Of a stretch of DNA of 48,224 bases, positions 34,924 through 45,753 are shown piece after piece. A program made the position numbers and the translations under genes. The stretch comes from Geomonas edaphica. Its GTDB lineage: Bacteria > Desulfobacterota > Desulfuromonadia > Geobacterales > Geobacteraceae. The stretch lies in NCBI RefSeq assembly GCF_004917075.1, contig NZ_SSYB01000004.1:182781-231004 (forward strand). The letters run 5' to 3'. Below the pieces are notes generated by a model that saw only the letters and a program-made list of their open reading frames with translations, was not told where the DNA came from and made no database searches. Numbering within the stretch: position 1 is the stretch's first letter; every line of letters begins with the position of its first letter.

Positions 34924-35372
34924 AAAAATTCGTAATCGTTTCCGCCACCTGGTTCGGCACCGGCTTCGCACCCTTCGCCTCGGGGACGGTCGGCACCGCG
35001 GGGGCAATCCCTTTCTTCCTGCTCCTGTCGCGTATGCCGCTGTCGCTCTACCTTCTGACTACGGTGGCCTTCACCGTTTTCGCCTGCTGGAGTGCCGGTT
35101 TCGGCGAGGAGCTTTGGGGCGAGCACGACTCCGGAAAGATCGTCATCGACGAGGTGGCGGGGTATCTCGTCACCATGATCGCGGTCCCCGCCACCTGGCT
35201 CGGGGTGCTTACCGGCTTCGTCATGTTCCGCATCTTCGACATCGTCAAGCCGCAGCCGGCACGCTGGTTCGACCGGTCGCTCAAAAACGGCTACGGTGTC
35301 GTGATGGACGACATCGTGGCCGGGATTTACGCCTGCGCCGCGACGCACCTCGTACTGAGGTTCCTGCCGTGA
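34920..35372 (+). CDS. pgpA: Phosphatidylglycerophosphatase A
   Basis: The product has 150 residues and starts in an ATGA overlap with larC (longer frames starting at 34842 lie inside larC). PgpA dephosphorylates phosphatidylglycerol phosphate to phosphatidylglycerol at the inner membrane. The family features are GFAPFASGTVGTAGAIP, the acidic IVIDEVAGYLV and MFRIFDIVKPQPARWFDR, with GYGVVMDDIVAGIYA near the end, plus three to four hydrophobic helices. The stop overlaps cinA (GTGA), so it sits within a tight larB-larC-pgpA-cinA operon. Confidence 0.95.
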   Translation: MKKFVIVSATWFGTGFAPFASGTVGTAGAIPFFLLLSRMPLSLYLLTTVAFTVFACWSAGFGEELWGEHDSGKIVIDEVAGYLVTMIAVPATWLGVLTGFVMFRIFDIVKPQPARWFDRSLKNGYGVVMDDIVAGIYACAATHLVLRFLP

Positions 35373-36595
35373 GGGTCTCCGTCCTCTCCATAGGCGACGA
35401 ACTCCTCTCCGGCGAGGTGGTGGACACGAACGCGGCCCACATCGCGGACCGGCTCTACGAAACCGGCGCGCGTGTTTTCCGGCATGTCACCGTCCCGGAC
35501 GACGAGGATGCCATCGTCGAGGTGATCCTCGAACTTGCCGGGTCAAGTGACGAGGTGATCGCCACCGGCGGGCTAGGCCCCACCCCCGACGACTACACTG
35601 CGCAGGCTGCGGCACGGGCCGCAGGGGTGCCGCTCGAGCTCTCGCAGGAGGCCCTCGACCATCTTGCCCGCTTCGAGGAGAGGATCGCCCGGCCGCTGCA
35701 CCCGTCCAACCGGCGCCAAGCGCTGGTGCCGCGCGGGTGCCGCCTGATCCCGAACCCGCTCGGCACTGCCTGCGGCTTCACGGTCGGGATCGGGGGGGCT
35801 GAAGTCTCCTTTCTCCCCGGTGTCCCCTTCGAGATGGAGCGGATGCTTGCCGATACGGTCCTCCCGGAGCTGGGGAAAAGGCTTCCGGCGCCGTGGCGGC
35901 GGGTGACCCTGAAGGTGTTCGGGATTCCCGAGGCGGCCATTGCGGAGCGCCTGGAAGGGGCCCTATCCGACGACGACCCGGTGCAGCTCGCCTACTGCGT
36001 CAAGTACCCGGAGATCCACGTGATCCTGCGGGCCGCAGCAGCCGACGCGGCGCTTCTCGAGAAGACGGCGGCTGCGGTGCGGGAGCGCCTCGCGGCATTT
36101 CTTTTCGCCGAGGACGGCGACACCATGAACTGTGTACTCGCACGGCTTTTCCAGGAGAAGAAGGTGACGCTCTCCCTCGCCGAATCCTGCACCGGCGGGA
36201 TGATCGCCTCCCGGATTACCGCCATGGCGGGAAGCTCCGCGTACTTCCTCGAGGGGAACGTAACCTACAGCAACGAGGCGAAGACACGCATGCTCGGCGT
36301 GCCGGCAGAGCTCATCGAAAAGCACGGCGCGGTGAGCGCGGAAGTGGCGCGCGCCATGGCCGAAGGTGCGAGAAAGGCCGCGGGCAGTGACCTCGCCGTT
36401 TCGGTGACCGGCATCGCCGGCCCCGACGGTGGCACGACGGAAAAACCGGTCGGCACCGTGTACATCGGCATTGCCGACGCCGCCGGCTGCCGCGCCGAAC
36501 GTTTCAATTTCCAGGGAGACCGGACCCGCGTCCGCTCCATTACCACCTTTACCGCACTGGACTGGCTGCGCAAATACCTCCTCGCCCTCCACTGA
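35369..36595 (+). CDS. cinA: CinA-family protein (NMN amidohydrolase domain)
   Basis: The product has 408 residues, the usual full-length CinA. It starts with GTG in a GTGA overlap with pgpA (MRVSVLSIGDELLSGEVVDTN). The longer frame from 35114 is read inside pgpA and rejected. The N-terminal COG1058 domain (about 1-170) has TGGLGPTPDD; this domain is linked to ADP-ribose pyrophosphatase activity. The C-terminal PncC domain (about 255-405) has LAESCTGGMIASRIT, NVTYSNEAKTRMLGV and VTGIAGPDGGT, the nicotinamide-nucleotide deamidase site for NAD recycling. NAD recycling beside larB, which consumes a nicotinate dinucleotide, is an appealing but unproven metabolic link. Confidence 0.95.
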   Translation: MRVSVLSIGDELLSGEVVDTNAAHIADRLYETGARVFRHVTVPDDEDAIVEVILELAGSSDEVIATGGLGPTPDDYTAQAAARAAGVPLELSQEALDHLARFEERIARPLHPSNRRQALVPRGCRLIPNPLGTACGFTVGIGGAEVSFLPGVPFEMERMLADTVLPELGKRLPAPWRRVTLKVFGIPEAAIAERLEGALSDDDPVQLAYCVKYPEIHVILRAAAADAALLEKTAAAVRERLAAFLFAEDGDTMNCVLARLFQEKKVTLSLAESCTGGMIASRITAMAGSSAYFLEGNVTYSNEAKTRMLGVPAELIEKHGAVSAEVARAMAEGARKAAGSDLAVSVTGIAGPDGGTTEKPVGTVYIGIADAAGCRAERFNFQGDRTRVRSITTFTALDWLRKYLLALH

Positions 36596-36653
36596 TCAAC
36601 CGGGCCGTCAACGAAGATGGCCCTTAATCCACGCTCGTACAGGGGAAAATGCC

Positions 36654-38627
36654 GTGCACTTTGCACCGCTCCTCGTGATTGTCGCCTGCGAACTGCTGCT
36701 CCTTTTGATCGAGCAGTACACGCCGCTGCCCGGACGGCTCCATTTTGCCGTCTCCGTGTCGCTGGCGACGGTGCTCCTTTGCTTCGTGGCGCTATTCAGG
36801 CAGCGCCAGGCGAGCATGGTGGACGGGCTGCGCCGCGAGATCGACGAGATGCAGCAGGAGGCGCACAAGAGCGCCCGGCGCTACAAGAGCCTTCTAGAGG
36901 GGGCAGGCAACGCGATCTTCATCTTCAACGTGAAGACGGCGCTGCTGCAGGAAGAAAACCGCCTTGGGCGTGAGCTCATCGGGTTCAGCAAGGAGGAGCT
37001 CGCCTCCATGGAGGTGCGCGACATCTTCGCCCCTTCCGAACACGACCGGCTGCGCACCTTCATCTATCAGCTCGTGCGCCAGGGGGAGGCGGACTGGGAC
37101 TGCGCCCAGATGAAGAGAAAGGACGGCTCCCTCTTCATGGGCGAGATAAACGCCCGCCTCATCGATCTCGGCGACGAGCAGGTGGCGCACTGTCTATTGC
37201 GCGACATCACGGAAAAGCGGCGCACCGAGCACGAGATCTGGCAGAGAAACCGCGAGCTATCCATCCTCAACAACATGCTTGCCAGCATGAGCCAGGGGAC
37301 CGACCTGAAAACGATGCAGGAGGAGACCCTCCTCGAGCTGATGGAGCGCTTCCAGGCAGAAGGGGGGACGCTGCATCTCTCCACGCCGGAGGCCCCCTCC
37401 CCCGCCCTTTGCGCCTCGCGCCAGGCCCCAGCCGAGCTGGAACGTGTGATCATGGAAAGCGTGGAGGGTGGCACGGAACGGTTGAGCGAAGTCCGCGTCG
37501 CGCCGCTTCAGGACGCCTGCAACGGCTGGGGGAGCCTCACCTCGATCCCGATCCGCTCGCAGGAGCGCCTTTTGGGCTTCATCCATCTCATCCACCGCGT
37601 ACCACACAACTACGGCCCGAAGGAGCTCCGCTTCCTCGAGAGCGTCGGCCGACAGATGGGGAACATCATCGAGCAGGTGCGGCTCTTCGAGGAGCTCAAG
37701 TGGAAGAGCGAGGAACTGCTCCGCTCGCACCGGCTTTTGGAGAGGAGCAGCCACAGCCTTTCCCTCTCTGAGACTAAACTCAAGCAAAACCTCGCCCTCA
37801 TCGAGCAGGCGCACCAGGAGCAGACCCGCCTGGACCGCATGAAGAACCAGTTTCTCGGGATGGTTTCCCACGAGTTCAACACGCCGCTCACGAGCATCGT
37901 CGCCGGCGTCGACCACCTGCTGCAGCAGGAATGGGTCTCCCAGGAAGACGCCTGCCAGGTGCTCGAGATGGTGCGCGACGGGAGCCTGCGCCTGAAGGCC
38001 CTGGTCGCCGATCTTTTGAAGCTGATCCGACTGGAGGCGCGCCGGGAGGGGCTCGAGACGAGCGCCATCCACCTGCGCATGTTGCTCGAAACCCTCCTGG
38101 ACCAGCTCCAACCGCTCTTCGAGGAGCGCGGGCAGGCGATCACCCTGCGCGACCTCGATCATCTCCCCTTCTTCCAGGGGGACTGCACCTACCTGGAGCG
38201 GGTCTTCTACGAGCTTTTGCTGAACGCTATCCGCTTCAGCCCCGAGGGGGGCGAGATCGTGGTGACCGGCCGCGTCGTCGACCACGAGGCCCTCTCGGTA
38301 CGCTCCGGAACGCTCACCCGTTTCAACCCCGAGTTCCTGAGGCGCTGCGGCGAGCGCTGCTACCTGGAGGTCGAGGTGCGCGACGGCGGCATCGGCATTC
38401 CCATGGACGAGCAGCAGCGCGTCTTCGAGATCTTCTACGAGGTAGGCGAGATCCGGCACCACTCGAGCAGGCGGCGTCAGGGACGCGGGGCCGGGCTGGG
38501 GCTTGCCATCGTCAAGGGGATGGTCGAGGCGCACGGCGGCATGGTCTGGGTGGAGAGCGGTGACGGGAGTTCCTTCTTCCTCGTGCTCCCGCTCGAGCAG
38601 GAACTTATCCAGCCTGCTTTGTTTTAG
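36654..38627 (+). CDS. PAS-GAF sensor histidine kinase
   Basis: The product is about 657 residues from a GTG at 36654, preceded by AGGGG. Upstream residues of the longer frame lie antisense or out of frame within cinA and are rejected. Two short hydrophobic helices (about 4-22 and 30-47) are followed by a PAS domain (about 70-185) and a GAF-like domain (about 205-345, WGSLTSIPIRSQERLLGFIHL). A coil leads to HisKA with His406 in GMVSHEFNTPLTSIVAG and an HATPase domain with NAIRFSPEGG, DGGIGIPMDE and GAGLGLAIVKGM. No receiver or regulator gene is adjacent, so it is an orphan kinase. It lies 58 nt after cinA. Confidence 0.9.
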   Translation: MHFAPLLVIVACELLLLLIEQYTPLPGRLHFAVSVSLATVLLCFVALFRQRQASMVDGLRREIDEMQQEAHKSARRYKSLLEGAGNAIFIFNVKTALLQEENRLGRELIGFSKEELASMEVRDIFAPSEHDRLRTFIYQLVRQGEADWDCAQMKRKDGSLFMGEINARLIDLGDEQVAHCLLRDITEKRRTEHEIWQRNRELSILNNMLASMSQGTDLKTMQEETLLELMERFQAEGGTLHLSTPEAPSPALCASRQAPAELERVIMESVEGGTERLSEVRVAPLQDACNGWGSLTSIPIRSQERLLGFIHLIHRVPHNYGPKELRFLESVGRQMGNIIEQVRLFEELKWKSEELLRSHRLLERSSHSLSLSETKLKQNLALIEQAHQEQTRLDRMKNQFLGMVSHEFNTPLTSIVAGVDHLLQQEWVSQEDACQVLEMVRDGSLRLKALVADLLKLIRLEARREGLETSAIHLRMLLETLLDQLQPLFEERGQAITLRDLDHLPFFQGDCTYLERVFYELLLNAIRFSPEGGEIVVTGRVVDHEALSVRSGTLTRFNPEFLRRCGERCYLEVEVRDGGIGIPMDEQQRVFEIFYEVGEIRHHSSRRRQGRGAGLGLAIVKGMVEAHGGMVWVESGDGSSFFLVLPLEQELIQPALF

Positions 38628-38640
38628 AACCCGTTCGGGG

Positions 38641-38830
38641 TTCAACGTTCAACGTTCGTCACCGTCCCAGCCCAAAACAACGCAGTCGTGACGGCCCGCA
38701 TGAAACATCGGCACCGACAACCGGTAACCGGAACCTTGAAGGCTTCACGAATAAAGAAGCCGCCGAGGCGATGCAAAAAGTTGGCAACAACAAGCTATAA
38801 CGTCGAACGTTGAACATTGAACGGTCAACG
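38641..38830. repeat. Intergenic element with TTCAACG-type inverted ends
   Basis: The left end reads TTCAACGTTCAACGTTCG. The right end (38802-38830) is its approximate inverse, with CGAACGTTGAACATTGAAC. The 190-bp element fills most of the gap between the kinase gene and recA. The same ends flank a similar element between argB and argD. Confidence 0.7.
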
Positions 38831-38844
38831 GGGGCTTTTACCCG

Positions 38845-38874
38845 TTGAAAACCCGTTCAAGGTTGTGCTATGTG
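38845..38874 (+). promoter_or_regulatory. Possible recA promoter
   Basis: TTGAAA (38845-38850), an 18-bp spacer and TATGTG (38869-38874) lie about 60 nt before recA. No site fitting the Geobacter LexA box (GGTT...ACC) was found. The promoter call is moderate to weak. Confidence 0.4.
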
Positions 38875-38933
38875 TGATGGGCTGAAAACCCAGACCCAAA
38901 AACCGCCTGGAAAGGCGAAGGAGATATAAAACG

Positions 38934-39947
<1,014 letters not shown>

Positions 39948-39950
39948 GCC

Positions 39951-41108
39951 ATGACCCTCAACGAGATCCTCGGCATAGGCATGAAGGCCAAGGGGTCCGA
40001 CATCCACCTGAAGGCTGGGCTTCCCCCCATCGTCAGGATCGACGGATCCCTGCGCGCCATCCCCAACGCGGAACGCCTCTCCAGCGATGCGGTCAGGAAC
40101 ATGGCGTTCTCCATCATGAACGATCGGCAAAAGCGGATCTTCGAGGAGAACTACGAGGTCGACCTCTCTTACGGGGTCCCCGGGCTCGGGCGTTTCCGCG
40201 TCAACGCCTTCGCCCAGCGCGGCACGGTCGCTATGGTGCTGCGCGCCATCCCGATCGCCATCCCCACGCTGGAAACGCTGAACCTGCCGCCGGTCCTCAA
40301 AAAGCTCTCTCTCGAGCAGCGCGGCCTGATCCTCGTCACCGGCACCACCGGTTCCGGCAAGTCCACGACGCTCGCCTCCATGATCGACTACATAAACGAG
40401 CACCGGACCTGCAACATCATCACCATCGAGGACCCGGTCGAGTACCTGCACAAGGACAAGAAGAGCCTCATCAGCCAGCGCGAGGTAGGCTTCGACACGC
40501 TCACCTTCGGCAAGGCGCTCACCTCGGCCTTGAGGCAGGACCCGGACGTCATCCTGGTCGGCGAGATGCGCGATTACGAGACCATCGAGACGGCACTCAC
40601 CGCAGCCGAGACCGGACACCTGGTGCTCTCCACCCTGCACACCCTGGACGCCGCCGAGACCGTCAACCGCATCATCTCCGTCTTCCCCCCCTTCCACCAG
40701 AGGCAGGTGAGGATGCAGCTCGCCGGGATCCTGAGAGGCGTCATCTCGCAGCGCCTGGTGCCGCGCATGGACGGCAAGGGGCGCGTCCCCGCGGTCGAGG
40801 TCATGATCGGCACCGCCCGCATCAGGGACTGCATCGACGACAAGGAGAAGACGAAGCAGATCCCGGACGCCATTGCCCAAGGGCACACAAGCTACGGCAT
40901 GCAGACCTTCGACCAGTCGCTCATGCAGCTTTTGACCAGAAAGCTCATCACCTACGAAGAGGCCATGCGCCAGTCGAGCAATCCCGACGACTTCGCTCTC
41001 AAGGTCTCCGGCATATCGTCCACCTCGGACTCCAGCTGGGACACCTTCACCGACGAAGAACCGCCGGCGGAAGGTGGTGACAAGGAGCTGGTCATCGAGA
41101 AGTACTAG
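39951..41108 (+). CDS. pilT: Type IV pilus retraction ATPase PilT homologue
   Basis: The product has 385 residues. The N-terminal domain is typical (LNEILGIGMKAKGSDIHLKAGLPP). The ATPase has Walker A VTGTTGSGKST, the Asp box IITIEDPVEYLH, Walker B DPDVILVGEMRD, the His box HLVLSTLHTLDAAETVNRI, and the PilT-specific AIRNLIRE region replaced by a variant (about 290-310, KTKQIPDAIAQGHTSYGMQTFDQSL). The C terminus is about 35 residues longer than the commonest PilT, with an acidic tail. It drives pilus disassembly, hence twitching or DNA uptake. It sits between recA and recX rather than with other pilus genes, with 3 nt to recA and none to recX. Confidence 0.95.
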   Translation: MTLNEILGIGMKAKGSDIHLKAGLPPIVRIDGSLRAIPNAERLSSDAVRNMAFSIMNDRQKRIFEENYEVDLSYGVPGLGRFRVNAFAQRGTVAMVLRAIPIAIPTLETLNLPPVLKKLSLEQRGLILVTGTTGSGKSTTLASMIDYINEHRTCNIITIEDPVEYLHKDKKSLISQREVGFDTLTFGKALTSALRQDPDVILVGEMRDYETIETALTAAETGHLVLSTLHTLDAAETVNRIISVFPPFHQRQVRMQLAGILRGVISQRLVPRMDGKGRVPAVEVMIGTARIRDCIDDKEKTKQIPDAIAQGHTSYGMQTFDQSLMQLLTRKLITYEEAMRQSSNPDDFALKVSGISSTSDSSWDTFTDEEPPAEGGDKELVIEKY

Positions 41109-41570
41109 GTGCAGCGCGGTACGGCACTCGACTGCTGTCTGCGGCTTCTCACCCTGCGCGACCACTCCGAGGCGGAGCTTAGAAAGAAGCTTTCCAGCAA
41201 GGGTTACGAGGAAGGAGAGAGCGAGGCGGCTGTTGCCCGGATGAAGGAGCTCGGCTACCAGGATGACCTCCGCTTCGCGCGCGCCTTCGCCTCGTCGGCG
41301 CTTCGAAACGGCAAGGGAGTCGGCCCGAGGCTCAAATTGGAACTAGCAAAGCGCGGCGTGGCAGGTCCCATCGTGAGCCAGGTGCTCGACGAGCTTTCCG
41401 GGGAGTACAGCGAGCGGGAGCTCCTCGCGCAGACCATCGCGCGGCGCTATCCCGGCTTCGACCCGGCAACCGCAAGCGACAAGGAAAAGCGGCGCATCGT
41501 CGGCTACCTGCAGAGGAAAGGGTTCTCGCTCTCCGCGATCTTTAGGGAGCTTAAGGCGCAGGAGGATTGA
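41109..41570 (+). CDS. recX: Regulatory protein RecX
   Basis: The product has 153 residues starting with GTG directly after the pilT stop. RecX binds inside the RecA filament groove and inhibits its activities. It consists of three tandem three-helix repeats: ALDCCLRLLTLRDHSEAELRKKL, split by GYEE, then LGYQDDLRFARAFASS with GPRLKLELAKRGV, and a third, IVGYLQRKGFSLSAIFRELK. Such a size and start motif fit RecX well. It is normally adjacent to recA; here pilT intervenes. The neighbour alaS follows after a 277-nt gap with a palindromic repeat. Confidence 0.93.
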   Translation: MQRGTALDCCLRLLTLRDHSEAELRKKLSSKGYEEGESEAAVARMKELGYQDDLRFARAFASSALRNGKGVGPRLKLELAKRGVAGPIVSQVLDELSGEYSERELLAQTIARRYPGFDPATASDKEKRRIVGYLQRKGFSLSAIFRELKAQED

Positions 41571-41679
41571 AAGGCGGGAAGGTTCTTCAGGGAATTCCGA
41601 GGATTCACCGCTGGATTTTGAGTCCAGTGCGTTAAGACGCTGAGTAAGTTGCAAACTAAGCGTTTCACGAGCCCAGGCG

Positions 41680-41767
41680 TCCCCCCCTTTGCGAAGGGGG
41701 GACAGGGGGGATTTGCCTCTGCCGTCCCCGCAAAAATCCCCCTAAATCCCCCTTCGCAAAGGGGGAC
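41680..41767. repeat. Large imperfect palindrome (REP/MITE-like) before alaS
   Basis: The left arm (41680-41715), TCCCCCCCTTTGCGAAGGGG followed by GGACAGGGGGGATTTG, is the approximate inverse of the right arm (41731-41767: CAAAAATCCCCCTAAATCCC then CCTTCGCAAAGGGGGA), around a 15-nt centre. Each arm also folds on itself. It sits between recX and alaS and could act as a terminator or a transposed repeat. Confidence 0.8.
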
Positions 41768-41847
41768 TTTAACCTTCCCTTCCCAAGGCGAGAGAAGGCT
41801 GCTTGAACAAACATGGTTTAGATATCCCATTTCAGTTGAGGTTTTTT

Positions 41848-44475
41848 ATGACAGGCAAAGAGATCCGGGCGCAGTTCTTCAACTTCTTTCAGAAAAAGGG
41901 TCACACCCTGGTGGAGAGCTCGAACCTCATCCCCAAAAACGATCCCACCCTGCTTTTCACCAACGCGGGGATGAACCAGTTCAAGGACGTCTTCCTGGGC
42001 CTTGAAAAACGCGACTACATCCGCGCCGTATCCTCGCAGAAATGCGTCCGCGCCGGCGGGAAGCATAACGACCTCGAGAACGTCGGCCGCACCGCGCGCC
42101 ACCACACCTTCTTCGAGATGCTCGGTAACTTCTCCTTCGGCGATTATTTCAAGAAGGACGCCATCGCCTACGCCTGGGAATTCCTCACCGTTGAACTCGG
42201 CCTCTCGAAGGATCGCCTCTACGTGACGGTGTACAACGACGACGACGAGGCGGCGGACATCTGGCACAACCAGGAAGGGGTGCCGCGCGAGCGCATCTAC
42301 CGTTTCGGCGAGAAGGACAACTTCTGGTCCATGGGCGACACCGGCCCCTGCGGCCCCTGTTCCGAGATCTTCTGGGACAACGGCCCCGGCACCGGTTGCG
42401 GCTCCCCGGACTGCGCCGTCGGCTGCGACTGCGACCGCTACATGGAGATCTGGAACAACGTCTTCATGCAGTTCAACCGCGACAAAGACGGCACCATGAC
42501 GCCGCTCCCCAAGCCCTCGGTCGATACCGGCATGGGCCTTGAGCGCATCTCCGCGGTCATGCAGGGGGTCACCTCCAACTACGACACCGACCTGCTGCAG
42601 GGGATCATCCGCCACATCGAGACCATCTGCGGCAAGAAGTACCGCGACGACGAGAAGGACGACGTCTCCATGCGCGTCATCGCCGATCACTCCCGCGCCA
42701 CCACCTTCCTCATCTGCGACGGCGTGCTTCCCTCCAACGAGGGGCGCGGCTACGTGCTGCGCCGCATCATGCGCCGCGCCGCCCGCCACGCGAAGATGCT
42801 GGGGGTCTCCGAGCCGATGCTCTACCGCGTGGTCGACGCCGTCAACATGATGATGGGCGATGCGTACCCGGAGTTGCTCGAGCGCGAGAATTACGTCAAG
42901 AAGGTGATCAAGGCTGAGGAGGAGCGCTTCATTGAGACCCTCGACCGCGGCCTCGCCATCCTGAACGAGGAGACCGCGGCGCTCAAGGCCAAGGGGGACA
43001 AGGTCCTCTCCGGCGAGGTGATCTTCAAGCTGTACGACACCTTCGGCTTCCCGGTCGACCTCACCGCCGACATCGTCGAGGCGGAAGGTCTCACCCTAGA
43101 CGAGGACGGCTTCGCCCTCTGCATGGAGAAGCAGCGCGTCAAGGCGAGGGAGAACTGGAAGGGGTCCGGCGAGCAGGGCCTTGCCTCCATCTACAAGGAA
43201 CTGCACGGCTCCGGCATCGCGAGCGACTTCGTGGGCTACACCGAACAGACCGCCTACTCCACCATCAGCGCCATCGTAAAGGGTGGCGTCCTTGTCGAGG
43301 AGGCAAACGCCGGCGACGAGGTTGAGATCATCACCGCGAAGACCCCCTTCTACGGAGAGTCCGGCGGCCAGGCAGGCGACACCGGCGTCATCTCCACCGG
43401 CGCCGCGCACATCGAGGTGGAGAGCTCCAGCCGCCCCTTCACCGACCTCATCGTGCACCGCGGCAAGGTGGTCTCCGGCAACGTCCGTAACGGCGAGGCG
43501 GTCGACCTGAAGGTCGCCACCGCAGGGCGCGCCGCCACCGCGCGCAACCACACCGCGACGCACCTTCTGCAGGCAGCCTTAAGGGAAGTGCTGGGCGACC
43601 ACGTGAAGCAGGCAGGCTCCCTGGTGACCCCGGACCGCCTCCGCTTCGACTTCACCCACTTCAGCCCGATGACCGCCGAGGAGATCCGCAGGGTCGAAAC
43701 CATCGTGAACGGTAACATCATGGGTAACGCGACCGTCGACGCCCGCGAGATGCCGGCAGCCGAGGCGCTTGCCGGCGGGGCCACCGCCCTCTTCGGCGAG
43801 AAGTACGGCGACGTAGTGCGCGTGGTGCGTGTGGGCGACGTGTCGATGGAACTTTGCGGCGGCACGCACGTGCACGGCGCGGGCGAGATCGGCTTCTTCA
43901 AGATCATCTCCGAGGCGGGGATCGCCGCCGGGGTGAGGAGGATTGAGGCGCAGACCGGCAACGGCGCGCTCGCCGTGGTGCACCAGATGGAAGACGAGCA
44001 GAGAAGCGTCGCCGCGCTCCTGAAGGCCGAGGGCGTTAGCGTGCTCGACCGCGTCGAGAAGCTCATCGCGGCACAGCGCGAGCTGCAAAAGGAACTCGAG
44101 GGGCTGCAGGCGAAGATGAACGCCTCCAAGTCCGCCGACCTCGTTCAGCAGGTGCGCGAGCAAAACGGCGTAAAGATCCTCTCTGTGAAGGTGGACGGCG
44201 ACGCCAAGGCGATGCGCGAGCTCTCCGACACCCTGAAGGACAGGATCGGCTCCGGCATCATCGTGCTCGGGACCGCCGACGGCGTTAAGGCGAACCTCCT
44301 GGTCGCCGTCACCGCCGACCTCACCGCGCGCTGGAAAGCGGGCGACATCATCAGGGCGATCGCACCGATCGTCGGCGGCAACGGCGGCGGCAAGCCCGAG
44401 CTCGCCCAGGCCGGCGGCTCCAAGCCCGAGAACCTCGCCGAGGCGCTCGAGGCCGTGTACAACATCGTAGGGTAG
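41848..44475 (+). CDS. alaS: Alanyl-tRNA synthetase
   Basis: The product has 875 residues, the normal length. The ATG at 41848 has GAGG six bases upstream and gives the canonical beginning [19 protein letters not shown]; an ATG at 41803 would add 15 residues foreign to the family. The class II catalytic core has [18 protein letters not shown] and [15 protein letters not shown]. The editing domain has the zinc motif [16 protein letters not shown] and the [20 protein letters not shown] [18 protein letters not shown]-Ala domain ends the protein with [15 protein letters not shown]. It charges tRNA-Ala and edits mischarged Ser/Gly. It is followed by a short G/C palindrome and a receiver-kinase gene. 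Confidence 0.98.
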   Translation: MTGKEIRAQFFNFFQKKGHTLVESSNLIPKNDPTLLFTNAGMNQFKDVFLGLEKRDYIRAVSSQKCVRAGGKHNDLENVGRTARHHTFFEMLGNFSFGDYFKKDAIAYAWEFLTVELGLSKDRLYVTVYNDDDEAADIWHNQEGVPRERIYRFGEKDNFWSMGDTGPCGPCSEIFWDNGPGTGCGSPDCAVGCDCDRYMEIWNNVFMQFNRDKDGTMTPLPKPSVDTGMGLERISAVMQGVTSNYDTDLLQGIIRHIETICGKKYRDDEKDDVSMRVIADHSRATTFLICDGVLPSNEGRGYVLRRIMRRAARHAKMLGVSEPMLYRVVDAVNMMMGDAYPELLERENYVKKVIKAEEERFIETLDRGLAILNEETAALKAKGDKVLSGEVIFKLYDTFGFPVDLTADIVEAEGLTLDEDGFALCMEKQRVKARENWKGSGEQGLASIYKELHGSGIASDFVGYTEQTAYSTISAIVKGGVLVEEANAGDEVEIITAKTPFYGESGGQAGDTGVISTGAAHIEVESSSRPFTDLIVHRGKVVSGNVRNGEAVDLKVATAGRAATARNHTATHLLQAALREVLGDHVKQAGSLVTPDRLRFDFTHFSPMTAEEIRRVETIVNGNIMGNATVDAREMPAAEALAGGATALFGEKYGDVVRVVRVGDVSMELCGGTHVHGAGEIGFFKIISEAGIAAGVRRIEAQTGNGALAVVHQMEDEQRSVAALLKAEGVSVLDRVEKLIAAQRELQKELEGLQAKMNASKSADLVQQVREQNGVKILSVKVDGDAKAMRELSDTLKDRIGSGIIVLGTADGVKANLLVAVTADLTARWKAGDIIRAIAPIVGGNGGGKPELAQAGGSKPENLAEALEAVYNIVG

Positions 44476-44492
44476 AGCTGCCAAGGCGGCGC

Positions 44493-44532
44493 CTTCCCCC
44501 CCCCCAGCCTCCCCCCTCCAGGGGGAGGAGCA
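44493..44532. repeat. Short G/C-rich palindromic intergenic repeat
   Basis: CTCCCCCCTCCAGGGGGAG forms a tight hairpin after alaS. The 25-bp core matches the repeat after argD (48161-48195) at 24 of 25 positions in the opposite orientation. Confidence 0.75.
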
Positions 44533-44585
44533 GGAAGAAGTTAGCAATTACGCACGCAGGTCGATAAATCCAGTAAAACCGGGAC

Positions 44586-45725
44586 ATGCCGATGCTCGAA
44601 CTCACCTCCAACCAAAGTCTCGAAACCGTTCAGGAAAGGAAAACCGTTCTCCTCGTGGACGATGAAGCGGTGATCCGCGACCTGTGCAAGAGGGTCCTGA
44701 ACGGCTACGACATCGTAGAGGCGGCGGACGGCCAGGAGGCTTACGAGATCTTCCTGCGCGGCGGCATCGACGTGATCCTGACCGACGTGATGATGCCGAG
44801 GCTGGACGGCATCGAACTGCTGAAGAAACTCAAGGAGCGCGAGCCGACCATGGTGGTGATCATCATGACCGGCTTCGCCGATAAAGACCTCATCCTGAAG
44901 GCGCTCAAGGCGGACGCGGACGACTTCATCACCAAGCCGCTCAACCTCCTGCAGCTCAAAAGCGCCATCGAGAAGGCCCTCGTCAAGAAGGCGCTCAAGG
45001 AAGAGATCGCCAACCTGAGAAACCTCGACCGCTTTAAGACGGTCTTTCTCTCGCTCATCTCCCACAAGTTCCGCACGCCGATCACCTCGATCTCGCTTTT
45101 CCTGCAGAACTTGGCCGCGGGCATCATCGATCCCTCCGACGACGGCGCTAAGGAACACATCAAGCTAATCTACAACGAGGCTTGCTACCTGGGAAACCTC
45201 GTCACCGACCTCCTCACCTTCTCCTCGGTCATGGACAGCGGCGGCGGGCTGCACCTGGAGCCGTGTACCCTGAACCTGCTCCTCCCTAAGATCCTGAGCG
45301 AGGCCCACATCATCGCCGCCCGCCCCGGTGTTACGACGCACATCACGCAGCAGACGATCCCGGAACTTATGCTGGACCGCGACAAGATCAGCTTCGCCCT
45401 GCGCCAGGTGATCGACAATGCCATCAAGTTTTCCAGAGAAGACGGCGTGGTATGCGTCAACATGAGAAACGCCGAGGGGCAGTGCGAGATCAGCATCGAG
45501 GACAACGGCATCGGCATCTCCAAGGACCAGCTCCCCAAGCTCTTCGAGAAGTTCTACCAGGTCGACGCCGACCGGACCGGCCAGGTGCGCGGCTTCGGGC
45601 TCGGCCTCTTCTACGCCCGTGAGTTCATTCGCATGCACGGCGGCAGCATCAGCATCGAAAGCGAAGAGAACCAGGGGACCCGCGTCCTGATCACCCTTCC
45701 CAACACAGCCAGCCAAAGCCCCTGA
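44586..45725 (+). CDS. Receiver-histidine kinase protein
   Basis: The product has 379 residues with order reversed relative to hybrid kinases. An N-terminal receiver domain (about 18-135: VLLVDDEAVIRD, Asp67 in ILTDVMMPRLDG, FITKPLNLL) is followed directly by HisKA (His160 in LSLISHKFRTPITSISLF) and an HATPase domain (NAIKFSRE, DNGIGISKDQ, GFGLGLFYARE). There is no membrane segment, so it is cytoplasmic. It is likely an intermediate in a phosphorelay, with the receiver gating the kinase. The ATG at 44586 follows GGGAC; the ATG at 44592 is possible. It sits alone between alaS and argB. Confidence 0.92.
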   Translation: MPMLELTSNQSLETVQERKTVLLVDDEAVIRDLCKRVLNGYDIVEAADGQEAYEIFLRGGIDVILTDVMMPRLDGIELLKKLKEREPTMVVIIMTGFADKDLILKALKADADDFITKPLNLLQLKSAIEKALVKKALKEEIANLRNLDRFKTVFLSLISHKFRTPITSISLFLQNLAAGIIDPSDDGAKEHIKLIYNEACYLGNLVTDLLTFSSVMDSGGGLHLEPCTLNLLLPKILSEAHIIAARPGVTTHITQQTIPELMLDRDKISFALRQVIDNAIKFSREDGVVCVNMRNAEGQCEISIEDNGIGISKDQLPKLFEKFYQVDADRTGQVRGFGLGLFYAREFIRMHGGSISIESEENQGTRVLITLPNTASQSP

Positions 45726-45753
45726 TAACCTTCAGTCTTAGCCCTGTTTCAAG

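Noticed and set aside
38845..38900. SOS box upstream of recA
   Set aside because: GGTTGTGCTATGTG matches only the first half of the Geobacter LexA pattern; the ACC half is missing at the right distance.
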